NCBI GenBank assembly: GCA_963833655.1
Contig: CAWHYL010000004.1
Location: 62,001 to 126,000, forward strand
DNA: 64,000 nt
Direction: 5' to 3'
Origin: 3-1-20CM-4-69-9 sp963833655
Lineage (GTDB): Bacteria > Actinomycetota > Thermoleophilia > Gaiellales > Gaiellaceae
How positions within the stretch are numbered: the stretch's first letter is position 1; every line of letters starts with the position of its first letter. Below are positions 50,657 to 59,202 of the stretch, one piece after another. The translations under genes were made by a program, and so were the position numbers. The notes under the pieces are model-generated. The model was not told the DNA's origin. It worked only from the letters and a program-made list of their open reading frames with translations, and made no database searches.

Positions 50657-51261
50657 TCGCGCGCGTGACGCTCGATCTTCTGCTTGAGCAGCTCCTTCGC
50701 GCTCGGCCAGTCGTCGTCGACGATCGCATACCACGCCGAGTCGCGGATCGAATCCGGCAGGATCATGTGCTTTCGGAAGATGCCCTCGAACGACGCGCCG
50801 ATGCCGAGCAGCGCGCCCCGCACCCGCAGGTTGCGCGCATCGGTCTTGAACTCGACCCGCATCGCGTTCCAGCTCTCGAACGCATTGCGGAGCAGGAGGT
50901 ACTTCGTCTCGATGTTGGCGCCGGTGCCCCACTGCGAGCGCTCGAGCCACGTCCAGCCGATCTCCGTGCGGCGGTGCGGAGGTTCGACGTTGAGGTAGCG
51001 CGTCGAGCCGACGGGGCGGTCGTCGACGTGGACGACGAACGGGATCTCCGTCTCGTGCGTCAGGGCCAGGTCGAACCAGCGGTCGAACCCGAGCGTGTAC
51101 ATGTTCGTGAAGCGGTGGATCTGAGGCTCTCGCTCCGCCGCCTCGCGGAGCCCCTCGCGGTGACGTTCCGCGATCGGCTCGACCCGGACGATGCGTCCCT
51201 GGAGCGGGGCATCGAGACGAAGGCTGTTTGGCGGCTCCGAAGTGGGGTAGGCGGCGCTCAT
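50653..51261 (-). CDS. GNAT-family acetyltransferase
   Basis: 202 residues from ATG 51261. RimJ/RimL-type N-acetyltransferase: VRVEPIAERHREGL, VGSTRYLNVEPPHRRTEIGWTWL, then QWGTGANIETKYLLLRNAFE for acetyl-CoA binding and VEFKTDARNLRVRGALLGIG. It acetylates an amine of a protein or antibiotic; substrate unknown. The start codon overlaps that of the divergent gene by two bases. Confidence 0.85.
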   Translation of the reverse strand: MSAAYPTSEPPNSLRLDAPLQGRIVRVEPIAERHREGLREAAEREPQIHRFTNMYTLGFDRWFDLALTHETEIPFVVHVDDRPVGSTRYLNVEPPHRRTEIGWTWLERSQWGTGANIETKYLLLRNAFESWNAMRVEFKTDARNLRVRGALLGIGASFEGIFRKHMILPDSIRDSAWYAIVDDDWPSAKELLKQKIERHARD

Positions 51262-52306
51262 GGGCGTACTTTCGTCGGTCCGAGCGGTTCGGTGGGCGCG
51301 CAAGCACCAGCCCGACCAGGTCGGGTACTGGATCGCGCTCGCGCACGAGCGCTTTCCGCCGGACGACTTGCTGCGTCAGGCGATCGAGGCGGAAGGGGCC
51401 GGCTTCGACGGCGTCTGCTGCAGCGACCACCTGGCGCCGTGGTGGACGAGCGAGACCGCGCCGACGAACGCGGGCAGCGCCTGGGTCTGGCTGGGTGCCG
51501 CCGCGCACGCGACGGGTCACGTCGAGCTCGGCACCGCCGTCACGGCGATTGTCCACCGCTACAACCCGGTGGTCGTCGCGCAGAACGCAGCGACGCTCGA
51601 GTTCCTGGCGCCGGGCCGCGCGTTCCTCGGTGTGGGCTCCGGCGAGGCGATGAACGAGGTCCCCGCGGGCATGGACTGGCCGTCACCGGCCGAGCAGCTC
51701 GAGCGGACCGAGGAGGCGCTGACCGTCATCACGCGGCTGCTCCGCGGCGAGCGCGTCGACGTCGACGGCCGGTACTTCAAGGCGAAGGATGCCGTCCTGT
51801 ATTCGTTGCCGAAACGGCGCGTGCCGGTCTACCTGTCCGCCTTTCACGAGGGTGCCGCCGAGCTTGCAGGGAGGCTCGCAGACGGCATCTGGACGCTGGC
51901 CGACCCGATGCAGGCGCCGAAGGTGATCGCCGCATACCGCAAGTCGTGCGAGCAAGCGAAGCGCGAGCCGGGCGAGATCATCCTGCAGGGTGTCTTCTCG
52001 GTGGCCGACTCCGACGACCACGCGCTCGAGCAGGCGCGCGAATGGAAGGGGACGATGGTCGACGAGCACTACACGGATCCGGTCGTCGATCCGGGTCAGA
52101 TCTACCGGCACGGCGAGTCCGAGGTCTCGGACTCGAAGTTCACGAAGCAGATCATCGCGTCGAGCGACCCGAGCCAGCACGTCAGGCGCATCAAGCTGTT
52201 GGAGAAGCTCGGCGCCACGAAGATGGCGCTGATGAACGTCTCCGGCGACGACCCGCACGCGGCGATCCGCGTGTACGGCGAGTCGGTGCTGCCCGAGCTC
52301 CGGTAG
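51260..52306 (+). CDS. LLM-class flavin (F420-type) oxidoreductase
   Basis: 348 residues. Luciferase-like (alpha/beta)8 barrel: GYWIALAHERFPPDDLLRQA, DHLAPWWT, VELGTAVTAIVHRYNPVVVAQ, AFLGVGSGEAMNE and GRLADGIWTLADP. The sequence resembles F420-dependent glucose-6-phosphate dehydrogenase-like enzymes. A hydride carrier of the F420 type is likely but not proven. No alternative start exists near the ATG at 51260, which overlaps the GNAT start. Confidence 0.85.
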   Translation: MGVLSSVRAVRWARKHQPDQVGYWIALAHERFPPDDLLRQAIEAEGAGFDGVCCSDHLAPWWTSETAPTNAGSAWVWLGAAAHATGHVELGTAVTAIVHRYNPVVVAQNAATLEFLAPGRAFLGVGSGEAMNEVPAGMDWPSPAEQLERTEEALTVITRLLRGERVDVDGRYFKAKDAVLYSLPKRRVPVYLSAFHEGAAELAGRLADGIWTLADPMQAPKVIAAYRKSCEQAKREPGEIILQGVFSVADSDDHALEQAREWKGTMVDEHYTDPVVDPGQIYRHGESEVSDSKFTKQIIASSDPSQHVRRIKLLEKLGATKMALMNVSGDDPHAAIRVYGESVLPELR

Positions 52307-52316
52307 GGTCCTCCGC

Positions 52317-54254
52317 GTGGTTGTGCAGCGCGCGTCGCTGCAGGGCCGGACGGCAGACCGCATCGAGTCACTGCTGGCCGCGCGCCTGTTCCTCGAGCCG
52401 CAGCTGGTGGATGACCGGCTGTACTTCGTCTCGAACCTCTCCGGGCAGCTGAGCCTGTTCAGGATGGACGCCGGCGGCAGCGTCCCCGAGCCGCTGCTAC
52501 CCCCGAAGATCGCGCTGCAGAACCCCGAGCTGATCGGCGGCCTGGCGTTCTTCGTCCTGCCGGAGCTCGACCGGATCCTGGTCATGATCGACCGCGACGG
52601 CGACGAGAACTACAGGCCGTACACGATCCCGCTGGGCGGCGGCTTTCCCGAGCCCCTGGCGGGCGATCGCTTCGACGGGTTCCGCTCGCATCTCGTCGAT
52701 GTCGAGCCCGCGAGCGGAGTCGCGTACTTTGCGGCGGAGTCGCGCACCGAGCCGCTGATTCACGGATTGCGCTGCAACCTCCATACGGGCGACGTCCAAG
52801 ACCTCCATTCGAGCCCGTACGGCGCCATCCCCGTCGCGTGGAGCAGCGACCACGGCCGCGTCGTCCTCGAAGACCAGTACCTGGCAGGTGACAACATCCT
52901 CTACGAGGTCGTCGACGGCGCGCGCAAGCTCCTGCACGGCACGCCGCTCGAGGCGCGTGAGGACGGACACGACTACGCACGCGCCGGCTTTCGCTCTGCG
53001 CGGATGACCGCGAGCGACACCGGCCTCCTCGTCCTGACGACGCTCTTCGACGACACCGGTAGCCCGGCGTACGTGCCGCTCGACGGCGGCGAGGTCGAGC
53101 AGGTGGCGGTCGCAGGCGTGGTGCACGACGGCGTCGGCGAGCTCGATCGGCTCGACCACCTCGAAGGCGACCGGTTCGCCGCCGTCTACAACATCGACGG
53201 CGTCTCGTGGGTCTACGACGCGTCGTTCGACGAGCAGAGCCGCACGTTGTCGCTCGACCACGTGCTCGTCGGGGAAGGCGACCTGGCGGACGGCATGCTG
53301 CACGGCCTTGATCTCGACGAGGTCAGCGGCCGCTTCGCCGTGTCGTTCTGCACCGCGACGATGCCGACGCAGCTGTACGTGCTCGAGCCCCGCGAGTCGC
53401 CGGCGCCGCGGACGCGCGAGCGCGCGCTCGGCCTACCGCCGGAGCTGCTCTCGCTCGGCGAGGATGCGTCCTTCGAGTCCCACGACGGGCTGCGGGTCTC
53501 CGCCCGCCTCTATCTGCCGTCTGCCGAGCTCGGTTACGAGGGCCCGCGTCCGCTCGTCTACTACATCCACGGGGGGCCGCAGGGGCAGGAGCGCCCGAAC
53601 TTCGCCTGGTTCTCGATGCCCTTGATCCAGATCCTCGCGCTCGAGGGTTTTGCCGTGTTCGTCCCGAACGTCCGCGGCTCGACGGGGTACGGGCTCGAGT
53701 ACACCCGCAGGGTCGACCGCGACTGGGGCGGTCAGGACCGGCTCGACCATGTGCACGCGATGACGCATGTGTTGCCCAACGACGAGCGCATCGACGTCGA
53801 GCGAGCGGGCGTGATCGGGCGCTCGTACGGCGGCTACATGACGTTGACGCTTGCCGGCCGGCATCCCGAGCTGTGGCGCGCAGCCGTCGACATGTTCGGG
53901 CCGTACGACCTGACGAAGTTCATGGAGCGGATTCCGGAGACCTGGAAGCCGTACTTCCTCCTGGCGCTCGGCGATCCCGAGCGGGACCGCGACTTCATCG
54001 TCGAGCGCTCGCCGAAGACGCACATCTCGAACATCTCGTGCCCGCTGTTCGTGATCCAGGGCCAGAACGACCCGCGCGTCGTCGAGCAGGAGTCGCACGA
54101 CGTCGTCGAGGAGCTGCGCTCGCTCGGGAAGGACGTCGAGTACCTCGTCTTCGAGGACGAGGGGCATGACGTGCTGAAGCTACAGAACCGCGTCCGCTGC
54201 TACGACGTGATCACGTCGTTCTTCTCCAAGCATCTAGATCAGCCTGCGTATTGA
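52317..54254 (+). CDS. Prolyl-oligopeptidase-family (S9) peptidase
   Basis: 645 residues from GTG. An N-terminal beta-propeller (about 20-370) leads to an alpha/beta hydrolase domain (about 380-645). Catalytic triad: Ser about 503 in GRSYGGYM, Asp about 584 in QGQNDPRV, His about 617 in DEGHDVLK. The propeller restricts substrates to short peptides. No signal peptide, so it is cytosolic. Its end overlaps the minus-strand mobA-like gene by 44 bases. Confidence 0.9.
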   Translation: MVVQRASLQGRTADRIESLLAARLFLEPQLVDDRLYFVSNLSGQLSLFRMDAGGSVPEPLLPPKIALQNPELIGGLAFFVLPELDRILVMIDRDGDENYRPYTIPLGGGFPEPLAGDRFDGFRSHLVDVEPASGVAYFAAESRTEPLIHGLRCNLHTGDVQDLHSSPYGAIPVAWSSDHGRVVLEDQYLAGDNILYEVVDGARKLLHGTPLEAREDGHDYARAGFRSARMTASDTGLLVLTTLFDDTGSPAYVPLDGGEVEQVAVAGVVHDGVGELDRLDHLEGDRFAAVYNIDGVSWVYDASFDEQSRTLSLDHVLVGEGDLADGMLHGLDLDEVSGRFAVSFCTATMPTQLYVLEPRESPAPRTRERALGLPPELLSLGEDASFESHDGLRVSARLYLPSAELGYEGPRPLVYYIHGGPQGQERPNFAWFSMPLIQILALEGFAVFVPNVRGSTGYGLEYTRRVDRDWGGQDRLDHVHAMTHVLPNDERIDVERAGVIGRSYGGYMTLTLAGRHPELWRAAVDMFGPYDLTKFMERIPETWKPYFLLALGDPERDRDFIVERSPKTHISNISCPLFVIQGQNDPRVVEQESHDVVEELRSLGKDVEYLVFEDEGHDVLKLQNRVRCYDVITSFFSKHLDQPAY

Positions 54255-54723
54255 CGTTCGCGAGCTCGCGGTCGTCGAGCTCGACGACCGTAGCCCCGAG
54301 GTCGCGCAGCGAGTAGTCGCTACGTTCGAGCTTGCGCGCGAGCTCCGGGAGCTGGGCGCGTGTGTAAGCCCCGGGCAGCGGGCCGCTCTGCGGACGCGCA
54401 GGCGCGGCGCTCGCGAGGCGACGGATCGCGTCGGACGACAGCGCCGGGCAGTCGACGGGCAGGAAGACACAGACGTCGTGGGCCGCCGCACGTAGCCCTG
54501 CAATGACGCCGGCGATCGGCGCGCGCAGCTCGGTTCCGTCATCCACCAGCGGAAAGGCCAACGGCAAGCCGTCGCTCGCCTTGCCGACGGCGATGCGCTC
54601 GTCGCACGCGTCGCCGAGGATCCGCCACGCACGCTCGGCGAGCGTCTCGCCGTCGAGCCGGGCGAGGGCCTTGGGCGATCCGAAGCGCGTGCTGGCGCCG
54701 CCGACGAGCAGGACGCCCGTCAC
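54211..54723 (-). CDS. mobA: Molybdenum cofactor nucleotidyltransferase (MobA-like)
   Basis: 170 residues from GTG overlapping the fdhD stop (GTGA). MobA/NTP-transferase start motif GVLLVGGASTRFGSPKALARLDG, then VFLPVDCPALSSD for the metal Asp. It is shorter than the usual 190-200. MobA attaches GMP to molybdopterin. It is cotranscribed with fdhD and near a DUF6457 gene, a common association. Confidence 0.85.
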   Translation of the reverse strand: MTGVLLVGGASTRFGSPKALARLDGETLAERAWRILGDACDERIAVGKASDGLPLAFPLVDDGTELRAPIAGVIAGLRAAAHDVCVFLPVDCPALSSDAIRRLASAAPARPQSGPLPGAYTRAQLPELARKLERSDYSLRDLGATVVELDDRELANVNTQADLDAWRRTT

Positions 54724-55493
54724 TCCGTGATGCGCCACGGCTCCGTGTAGACGTTCATGCGGCCGTCGCGGACGAAGCCGCAGAGTGTCACGCCGCGGTC
54801 CGCGGCGAGCTCCACCGCGAGGGTGGACGGCGCGCCGACGGCGACGAGCAGCGGGCAGCCGGCGACCGCCGCCTTCTGCACGAGCTCGAAGGAAAGGCGG
54901 CCGCTGACACAGAAGATCGCGTGCGACAGCGGCAACCGCCCGGCGCCGATCGCCCAGCCGATCACCTTGTCCATCGCGTTGTGCCGGCCGACGTCCTCGC
55001 GTGCGCACAGCAGCTCGCCGTCCGCAGCGAACAGCCCTGTCGCGTGGAGGCCGCCGGTGGCCGCGAACGCCGCCTGCGCCGCCCGCAGCCGGTCAGGGAG
55101 CTGCGTGGCGAGCTCCGCCGGGAGATGCAGGTCGCTGTCGACGTGCGGCGCCTCGACCGCGACCGCCTCGAGCGCGCCCTTCCCGCAGACGCCGCACGAG
55201 GACGCGGTGTAGAAGTTCCGCGGCGCCGGCGAGCCGTCTGCAACGACCTCGACCGTGTTGGCGGCGAGGTCGGGCGGGAGACTCGCGCTGCGCGGGGCGA
55301 ACCCCTCCGTCAGGCAGAAGCCGAGCGCGAGCTCCTCGTCGTGGCCGGGCGTTCGCATCGTCACGGCGACCGCCTCGCCGTTGATGCGGATCTCCAGTGG
55401 TTCCTCGACGGCGACCGCATCGTGCTCGGCGTGCGCGCCCGGCAGGCGAACGACGTCGACCTGTGCGGCTGAGTACGGCGGCGCCTTGCTCAC
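54720..55493 (-). CDS. fdhD: Formate dehydrogenase accessory sulfurtransferase
   Basis: 257 residues from GTG 55493; a longer frame upstream is rejected. The Cys motif SSCGVCGKG at about 99-107 is the sulfur-transfer site. It passes sulfur from IscS to the molybdenum cofactor, making formate dehydrogenase active. Other motifs: VEEPLEIRINGEAVAVTMRTPG near 30 and REDVGRHNAMDKVIG near 165. Confidence 0.9.
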   Translation of the reverse strand: MSKAPPYSAAQVDVVRLPGAHAEHDAVAVEEPLEIRINGEAVAVTMRTPGHDEELALGFCLTEGFAPRSASLPPDLAANTVEVVADGSPAPRNFYTASSCGVCGKGALEAVAVEAPHVDSDLHLPAELATQLPDRLRAAQAAFAATGGLHATGLFAADGELLCAREDVGRHNAMDKVIGWAIGAGRLPLSHAIFCVSGRLSFELVQKAAVAGCPLLVAVGAPSTLAVELAADRGVTLCGFVRDGRMNVYTEPWRITE

Positions 55494-55512
55494 CGCGGAT
55501 AGCCTGCCAGCC

Positions 55513-55719
55513 GTGGATCCCTGGCTGCAGGCGGCGCGCGACAAGATCGCCCCGGGCGTCGAGCTGTCGGCCGCCGACATGCGGACGCTGCTCGACCTCG
55601 CTCGTGTTGCCGCACACGACAGCGGCGAGCGGACGAATGCGCCGCTGCTCTGCTACCTGCTCGGCGTCGCCGTCGGGCGCGGCGGAGAGCTCGGCGAGCT
55701 CGCGGACGCCCTGGCGTAG
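55513..55719 (+). CDS. DUF6457 protein linked to molybdenum cofactor genes
   Basis: 68 residues from GTG. It is helical: WLQAARDKIAPGVELSAADM, LLDLARVAAHDSGERTNAPLLCYLLGVAVG. DUF6457 is usually encoded next to, or fused with, MobA-type proteins; that fits its place 20 bases from the divergent fdhD start. Its precise role is unknown. Its last 67 bases are antisense to pheA. Confidence 0.75.
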   Translation: MDPWLQAARDKIAPGVELSAADMRTLLDLARVAAHDSGERTNAPLLCYLLGVAVGRGGELGELADALA

Positions 55720-56513
55720 GTCCCGAGCAACCGCGTGAAGGTCGCGTGCGCGCTCATCGCTTCCAGCGCGTCGACCATCGCCGGCTGCTGTGCGGGCGCG
55801 TCGACGTCGGCATAGAAGACGTACTCCCACGGGCGGCCCGGACGCGGGCGCGACTCGAGCTTCGTGAGGTTGAGATGCCGCTCGGCGAACGCGCCGAGGC
55901 AGCGGTACAGCGACCCCGAGACGTGCCCGACGCCGAAGACGAGCGACGACCTGTCCGGCTCGGCGAGCGCCGCCGGGTCACGCGAAAGCGCGCCGAAGCG
56001 GGTCGAGTTGTCGGGATAGGTCTGGATCCGCTCCGCGAGCGGTACGAGCCCGTACACCTCACCGGCGCGGCGCGACGCGATCGCCGCGACCCGTTCGAGC
56101 CGTCCTTCGGCGATCTTCTTCGCGGCGCCCGCGGTGTTGTACTCGGCCCGCACGTTTGCGTCGAGCGCGCTCAGGAACTCCTCGCACTGAGCGATTGCCT
56201 GTGGGTGCGAGATCACCTCGTGGACGTCGTCGATCGCGGTGCCGGGCAGCGCGAGCAGGCAATGGTCGACGCGGACGATCGTCTCCCCGACAAGATGGAG
56301 CCCATGCCGCAGAAAGAGATCGTACGTCTCGTTGATGCTGCCGGCCTGCGAGTTGTCGAGCGGCACGAGCCCCCATTGCGCGCGGCCGACCTCCACCGCC
56401 TCGAACACGGTGCGGATCGACGGGAACGGCCGATGCTCGGCCGTCGGAAACAGCGCCTGAGCGCCCTCCTCGGAGTACGCGCCGACCTCCCCCTGATACG
56501 CGACCGCGGCCAT
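55653..56513 (-). CDS. pheA: Prephenate dehydratase
   Basis: 286 residues. Two lobes of a PDT domain: AYQGEVGAYSEEGAQALF, VPLDNSQAGSINETYDLF, DNSTRF (the Thr-Arg-Phe catalytic motif near 168), then a C-terminal ACT domain (SLYRCLGAFAERHLNLTKLESRP) that binds phenylalanine for feedback inhibition. It makes phenylpyruvate. The last 20 residues (SSPSSPPRPTATPSR) are low-complexity and overlap DUF6457 antisense, so they may be a dispensable read-through tail. Confidence 0.92.
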   Translation of the reverse strand: MAAVAYQGEVGAYSEEGAQALFPTAEHRPFPSIRTVFEAVEVGRAQWGLVPLDNSQAGSINETYDLFLRHGLHLVGETIVRVDHCLLALPGTAIDDVHEVISHPQAIAQCEEFLSALDANVRAEYNTAGAAKKIAEGRLERVAAIASRRAGEVYGLVPLAERIQTYPDNSTRFGALSRDPAALAEPDRSSLVFGVGHVSGSLYRCLGAFAERHLNLTKLESRPRPGRPWEYVFYADVDAPAQQPAMVDALEAMSAHATFTRLLGTYARASASSPSSPPRPTATPSR

Positions 56514-56571
56514 GGTCAGAGCTTAGGCGGGCGGCGGCGGGGAACGAGCCGCTCGTGAGGCCTCCGGTCGC

Positions 56572-56765
56572 ACCGATGCTGGCGCCGACAGCGTGATCGC
56601 CGAAGTCGACAAGGCGCGCCGCGCCGGCAAGGTCTTACTCGACTGGCTGCAGAACGACCCGACGCGGCAGACCGTCGCGCCGTACTCGCTGCGCGGCCGC
56701 GCCTGGCCGACGGCGATCTGTTCGAGCCGATGCTTACGCTCCGGCAGGAGCTTCCGAGCCTGTAG
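56572..56765 (+). pseudogene. Remnant of LigD polymerase domain
   Basis: This plus-strand frame reads KVLLDWLQNDPTRQTVAPYS, then LRGRAWPT; in a shifted frame it continues LADGDLFEPMLTLRQELPSL and stops at 56763-56765. Both blocks belong to the C-terminus of the LigD primase/polymerase domain of bacterial non-homologous end joining. The intervening part, of the order of 40 residues in intact proteins, is deleted. No upstream part of LigD remains, so it is a fragment. It overlaps the end of the MFS gene. Confidence 0.7.
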
Positions 56766-57999
56766 CGGCCTCCGCAGCTTCCTGGGCCTGCCGCTCGTTC
56801 ACGTAGCGTTGCGCGTCGCCGAGCGCGGTGAAGAAGCGGAAGAACGCGGCAATGCAGATGATCAGGATCCCGATCACGCCGTAGACGGCGGCGACGTTGC
56901 CGGTCGTGCTGACGACCAAGCCGGCGACGAGCGCGCCAGCCGGAATCGCCGACCAGGCCAGCACGCTGGCGATCGACATCACGCGAGAGAGCAGGTGGTT
57001 CGGGACGATCGCCTGGCGAAGGGCGCCGGTGTTGATGTTGAACAGGATTCCGAGGCCACTCGACGCGGCCCAGAAAGGCAGCGCGGCCCAGTACCAGCGC
57101 ATGCCGGCGAAGACGATGAGGCACGCACCCATGAGCATGAGCGACGTCATCGCGAGCGCGGTGAAGCTGAAGCGCCTGCGCAGGCGGCCTGCGAGCAGTC
57201 CCGTCACGACGACGCCGGCGCTGCCGGCCGCGAACAGCACGCCGATCTCGAACCTGCTCGCATCGAGCCGCTCGGTCGCGAACAGGACGAGCTCCGCGAA
57301 GACGCCGGCGTTCACGAAGTTGATCAGCGCCATCATCGCGGAGATGTTCCGCAGGACCGGATGGCCGAGGACGTAGCGCAGCCCTTCGCGGACGTCGTGC
57401 AGGATCGTCGTCGCCTCCTTCGGCTCGTCGCTCACCATGTTGAAGCTGCCGTGGATAAGCGACAGCGAGATCGCCGAGATCGCGAACGAGCCCGCGTCGA
57501 AGGCCATCACCCAGGCCAGCGGCAGGAACGAGACCAGCACGCCGGCGAGCAGCGGCCCGGCGACCTGCGCGGCCGAGAACGTCGCCTGGATCCGGCCGTT
57601 GGCGCTCACGAGATCGTCCGTCGACACGAGGCTCGGAATCGCGGCGAACTCCCCGGCGCTGAACGCGATGAAGATCGTCGACTGCACGAACGTCACGGCG
57701 TAGATGAGCCAGACGTTCAGGTGCCCGAACTGCGCGGCGAGCGGGATCGACAGGATCACCAGCGTGTTGAGCGAGTCGAGCACGATCATCGCGCGCTTGC
57801 GGTCGACACGGTCCATCCAGGCGCCGAGCGGCAGCCCGAAGAAGAGGTAGGGGAGGAAGGTCGCCGCCATCGCGATGCCGAGGTTCACGGCGGAGTGGGT
57901 GAGCTGGAACACGAGCAGCGGCACCGCCCACTGCGTGAACGAGCTGCCGAGGTTCGAGATCGTCTGGCCGACCCAGAACTTGGCGAAGTCGCGGCTCAC
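56734..57999 (-). CDS. MFS transporter
   Basis: 421 residues from GTG overlapping the MarR stop (GTGA). Twelve predicted membrane helices, with the MFS loop motif GLPLGAWMDRVDRKRAMIV between helices 2 and 3. Similar to enterobactin-exporter-type (EntS-like, MFS_3) proteins. It likely exports a toxic compound or siderophore. It is controlled with the MarR gene in front of it. Confidence 0.9.
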   Translation of the reverse strand: MSRDFAKFWVGQTISNLGSSFTQWAVPLLVFQLTHSAVNLGIAMAATFLPYLFFGLPLGAWMDRVDRKRAMIVLDSLNTLVILSIPLAAQFGHLNVWLIYAVTFVQSTIFIAFSAGEFAAIPSLVSTDDLVSANGRIQATFSAAQVAGPLLAGVLVSFLPLAWVMAFDAGSFAISAISLSLIHGSFNMVSDEPKEATTILHDVREGLRYVLGHPVLRNISAMMALINFVNAGVFAELVLFATERLDASRFEIGVLFAAGSAGVVVTGLLAGRLRRRFSFTALAMTSLMLMGACLIVFAGMRWYWAALPFWAASSGLGILFNINTGALRQAIVPNHLLSRVMSIASVLAWSAIPAGALVAGLVVSTTGNVAAVYGVIGILIICIAAFFRFFTALGDAQRYVNERQAQEAAEAATGSEAPAGA

Positions 58000-58415
58000 G
58001 CGACGTCTCGCAGGATCTCGAGCAACTGCTTCTGTCGTTTGGGCGGGAGCGAGGCGACCGTCGGATTCGCCGCGAGGCATGCGAGCAGGCGCTTGCGCAT
58101 GCGAACTCCTTCGCCGGTCAGCCGGACGATGCGCACGCGCCTGTCGTGCTGCGCCGGGCGGCTCGTCATCAGGCCGCGCTCGGTGAGCTGGTCGACGACG
58201 CCGGAGAGATTCGACGGATCGACGCCGCAGCGGCGCGCGGCCTCCTTCAACGACGGCGTGTCGCCGGTGTTGAGACGCCAGATGAGCTTCGCCTGCGCGT
58301 AGGTCAGCTCGAGCGTCTCGAGACAGACTCCCTGGTGGTCGAGCGAGCGAGCGAAGAGGTCCATCAAGCGCGAGACGAGCTCCTCCTGCTCCGACTTCGG
58401 CGGCGCGTAGGCCAT
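57996..58415 (-). CDS. MarR-family transcription regulator
   Basis: 139 residues from ATG 58415. Winged helix: LTYAQAKLIWRLN, then PSLKEAARRCGVDPSNLSGV and DRRVRIVRLTGEG (the wing). It is the first gene of an operon with the MFS exporter, so it likely represses both until a ligand binds. A perfect 10-bp palindrome overlaps its start codon. Confidence 0.88.
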   Translation of the reverse strand: MAYAPPKSEQEELVSRLMDLFARSLDHQGVCLETLELTYAQAKLIWRLNTGDTPSLKEAARRCGVDPSNLSGVVDQLTERGLMTSRPAQHDRRVRIVRLTGEGVRMRKRLLACLAANPTVASLPPKRQKQLLEILRDVA

Positions 58416-58424
58416 TACCGGTAA
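58415..58424. promoter_or_regulatory. Candidate MarR operator
   Basis: The perfect palindrome TTACCGGTAA covers the first base of the MarR start codon and the bases just upstream. It lies in the 58-base gap to the divergent VOC gene at 58474, so it could control both directions. MarR proteins usually bind short palindromes at their own promoters. Confidence 0.5.
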
Positions 58425-58473
58425 CCTACCCGCGTTTTCCGGCGGCGGGAAGGGGTCTTGCGATAGTTCCGGC

Positions 58474-59202
58474 GTGCTCGACCACATCACCATCAGAGTC
58501 TCCGATCGCGCCGCAGGCGAGGCGTTCTACGACCTCGTGCTCGGCACGATCGGCCGCGAGCGCAGCGGCAGTGACGACGAGTACACCGTGTGGCGCGGGC
58601 AGTTCTCGCTCGCGCAGGCCGACGAGGGGCACCCTGTCACGCGCCGACTGCACATGGGCTTCGGGGCTGCCTCCCGCGAGCTCGTCGACGCCTTCTGGCG
58701 CACCGGCACGGACGCCGGCTACCGCGACGACGGCGAGCCGGGGCCGCGCCCGCAGTACGGCGAGGACTACTACGGCGGCTTCTTGCTCGACCCCGACGGC
58801 AACAGCGCCGAGGCCGTCCACCACGAGACGGCGGCGAGCCGGGTCATCGATCACCTCTGGATCGGCGTCGCCGACGTCCCCGCTGCTCGCGCGTTCTACG
58901 AGCTCGCCGCGCCGTTCACCGGCTTCTTACTCGCGAGTGTCGTGGACGGCCGCGTGCACTTCGGCGGCGCGAATGGGTCGTTCGCCCTCGTCGACCGCAC
59001 GCGGACGCAGAACCTCCACATCGCCTTCGAGGCAACGGACAACGGGACCGTGGACGCGTTCCACGAGGCGATGACGCGGGCCGGCCATGCGGACAACGGG
59101 ACCCCCGGCGAGCGGCACTACCACCCCGGCTACTATGGCGCGTTCGTCCTCGACCCCGACGGTAACAACGTCGAGGTCGTGAACCACAACCGCTCGCGCT
59201 AG
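58474..59202 (+). CDS. Tandem VOC-domain protein
   Basis: 242 residues from GTG with two similar VOC units (about 1-120: LDHITIRVSDRAAGEAFYD ... GFLLDPDGNSAEAVHH; about 122-242: IDHLWIGVADVPAARAFYE ... AFVLDPDGNNVEVVNH). Each has a metal-site His near the start and a Glu or His near the end. The closest annotation would be an extradiol-dioxygenase-like or glyoxalase-like protein. It is divergent from the MarR-MFS pair and may be controlled with it. Confidence 0.85.
   Translation: MLDHITIRVSDRAAGEAFYDLVLGTIGRERSGSDDEYTVWRGQFSLAQADEGHPVTRRLHMGFGAASRELVDAFWRTGTDAGYRDDGEPGPRPQYGEDYYGGFLLDPDGNSAEAVHHETAASRVIDHLWIGVADVPAARAFYELAAPFTGFLLASVVDGRVHFGGANGSFALVDRTRTQNLHIAFEATDNGTVDAFHEAMTRAGHADNGTPGERHYHPGYYGAFVLDPDGNNVEVVNHNRSR

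Noticed and set aside
56593..58302. Plus-strand frame of 569 codons across the MFS and MarR genes
   Set aside because: Only its first about 40 codons resemble a real protein (the LigD remnant); the rest is a charged shadow of the MFS gene on the other strand.
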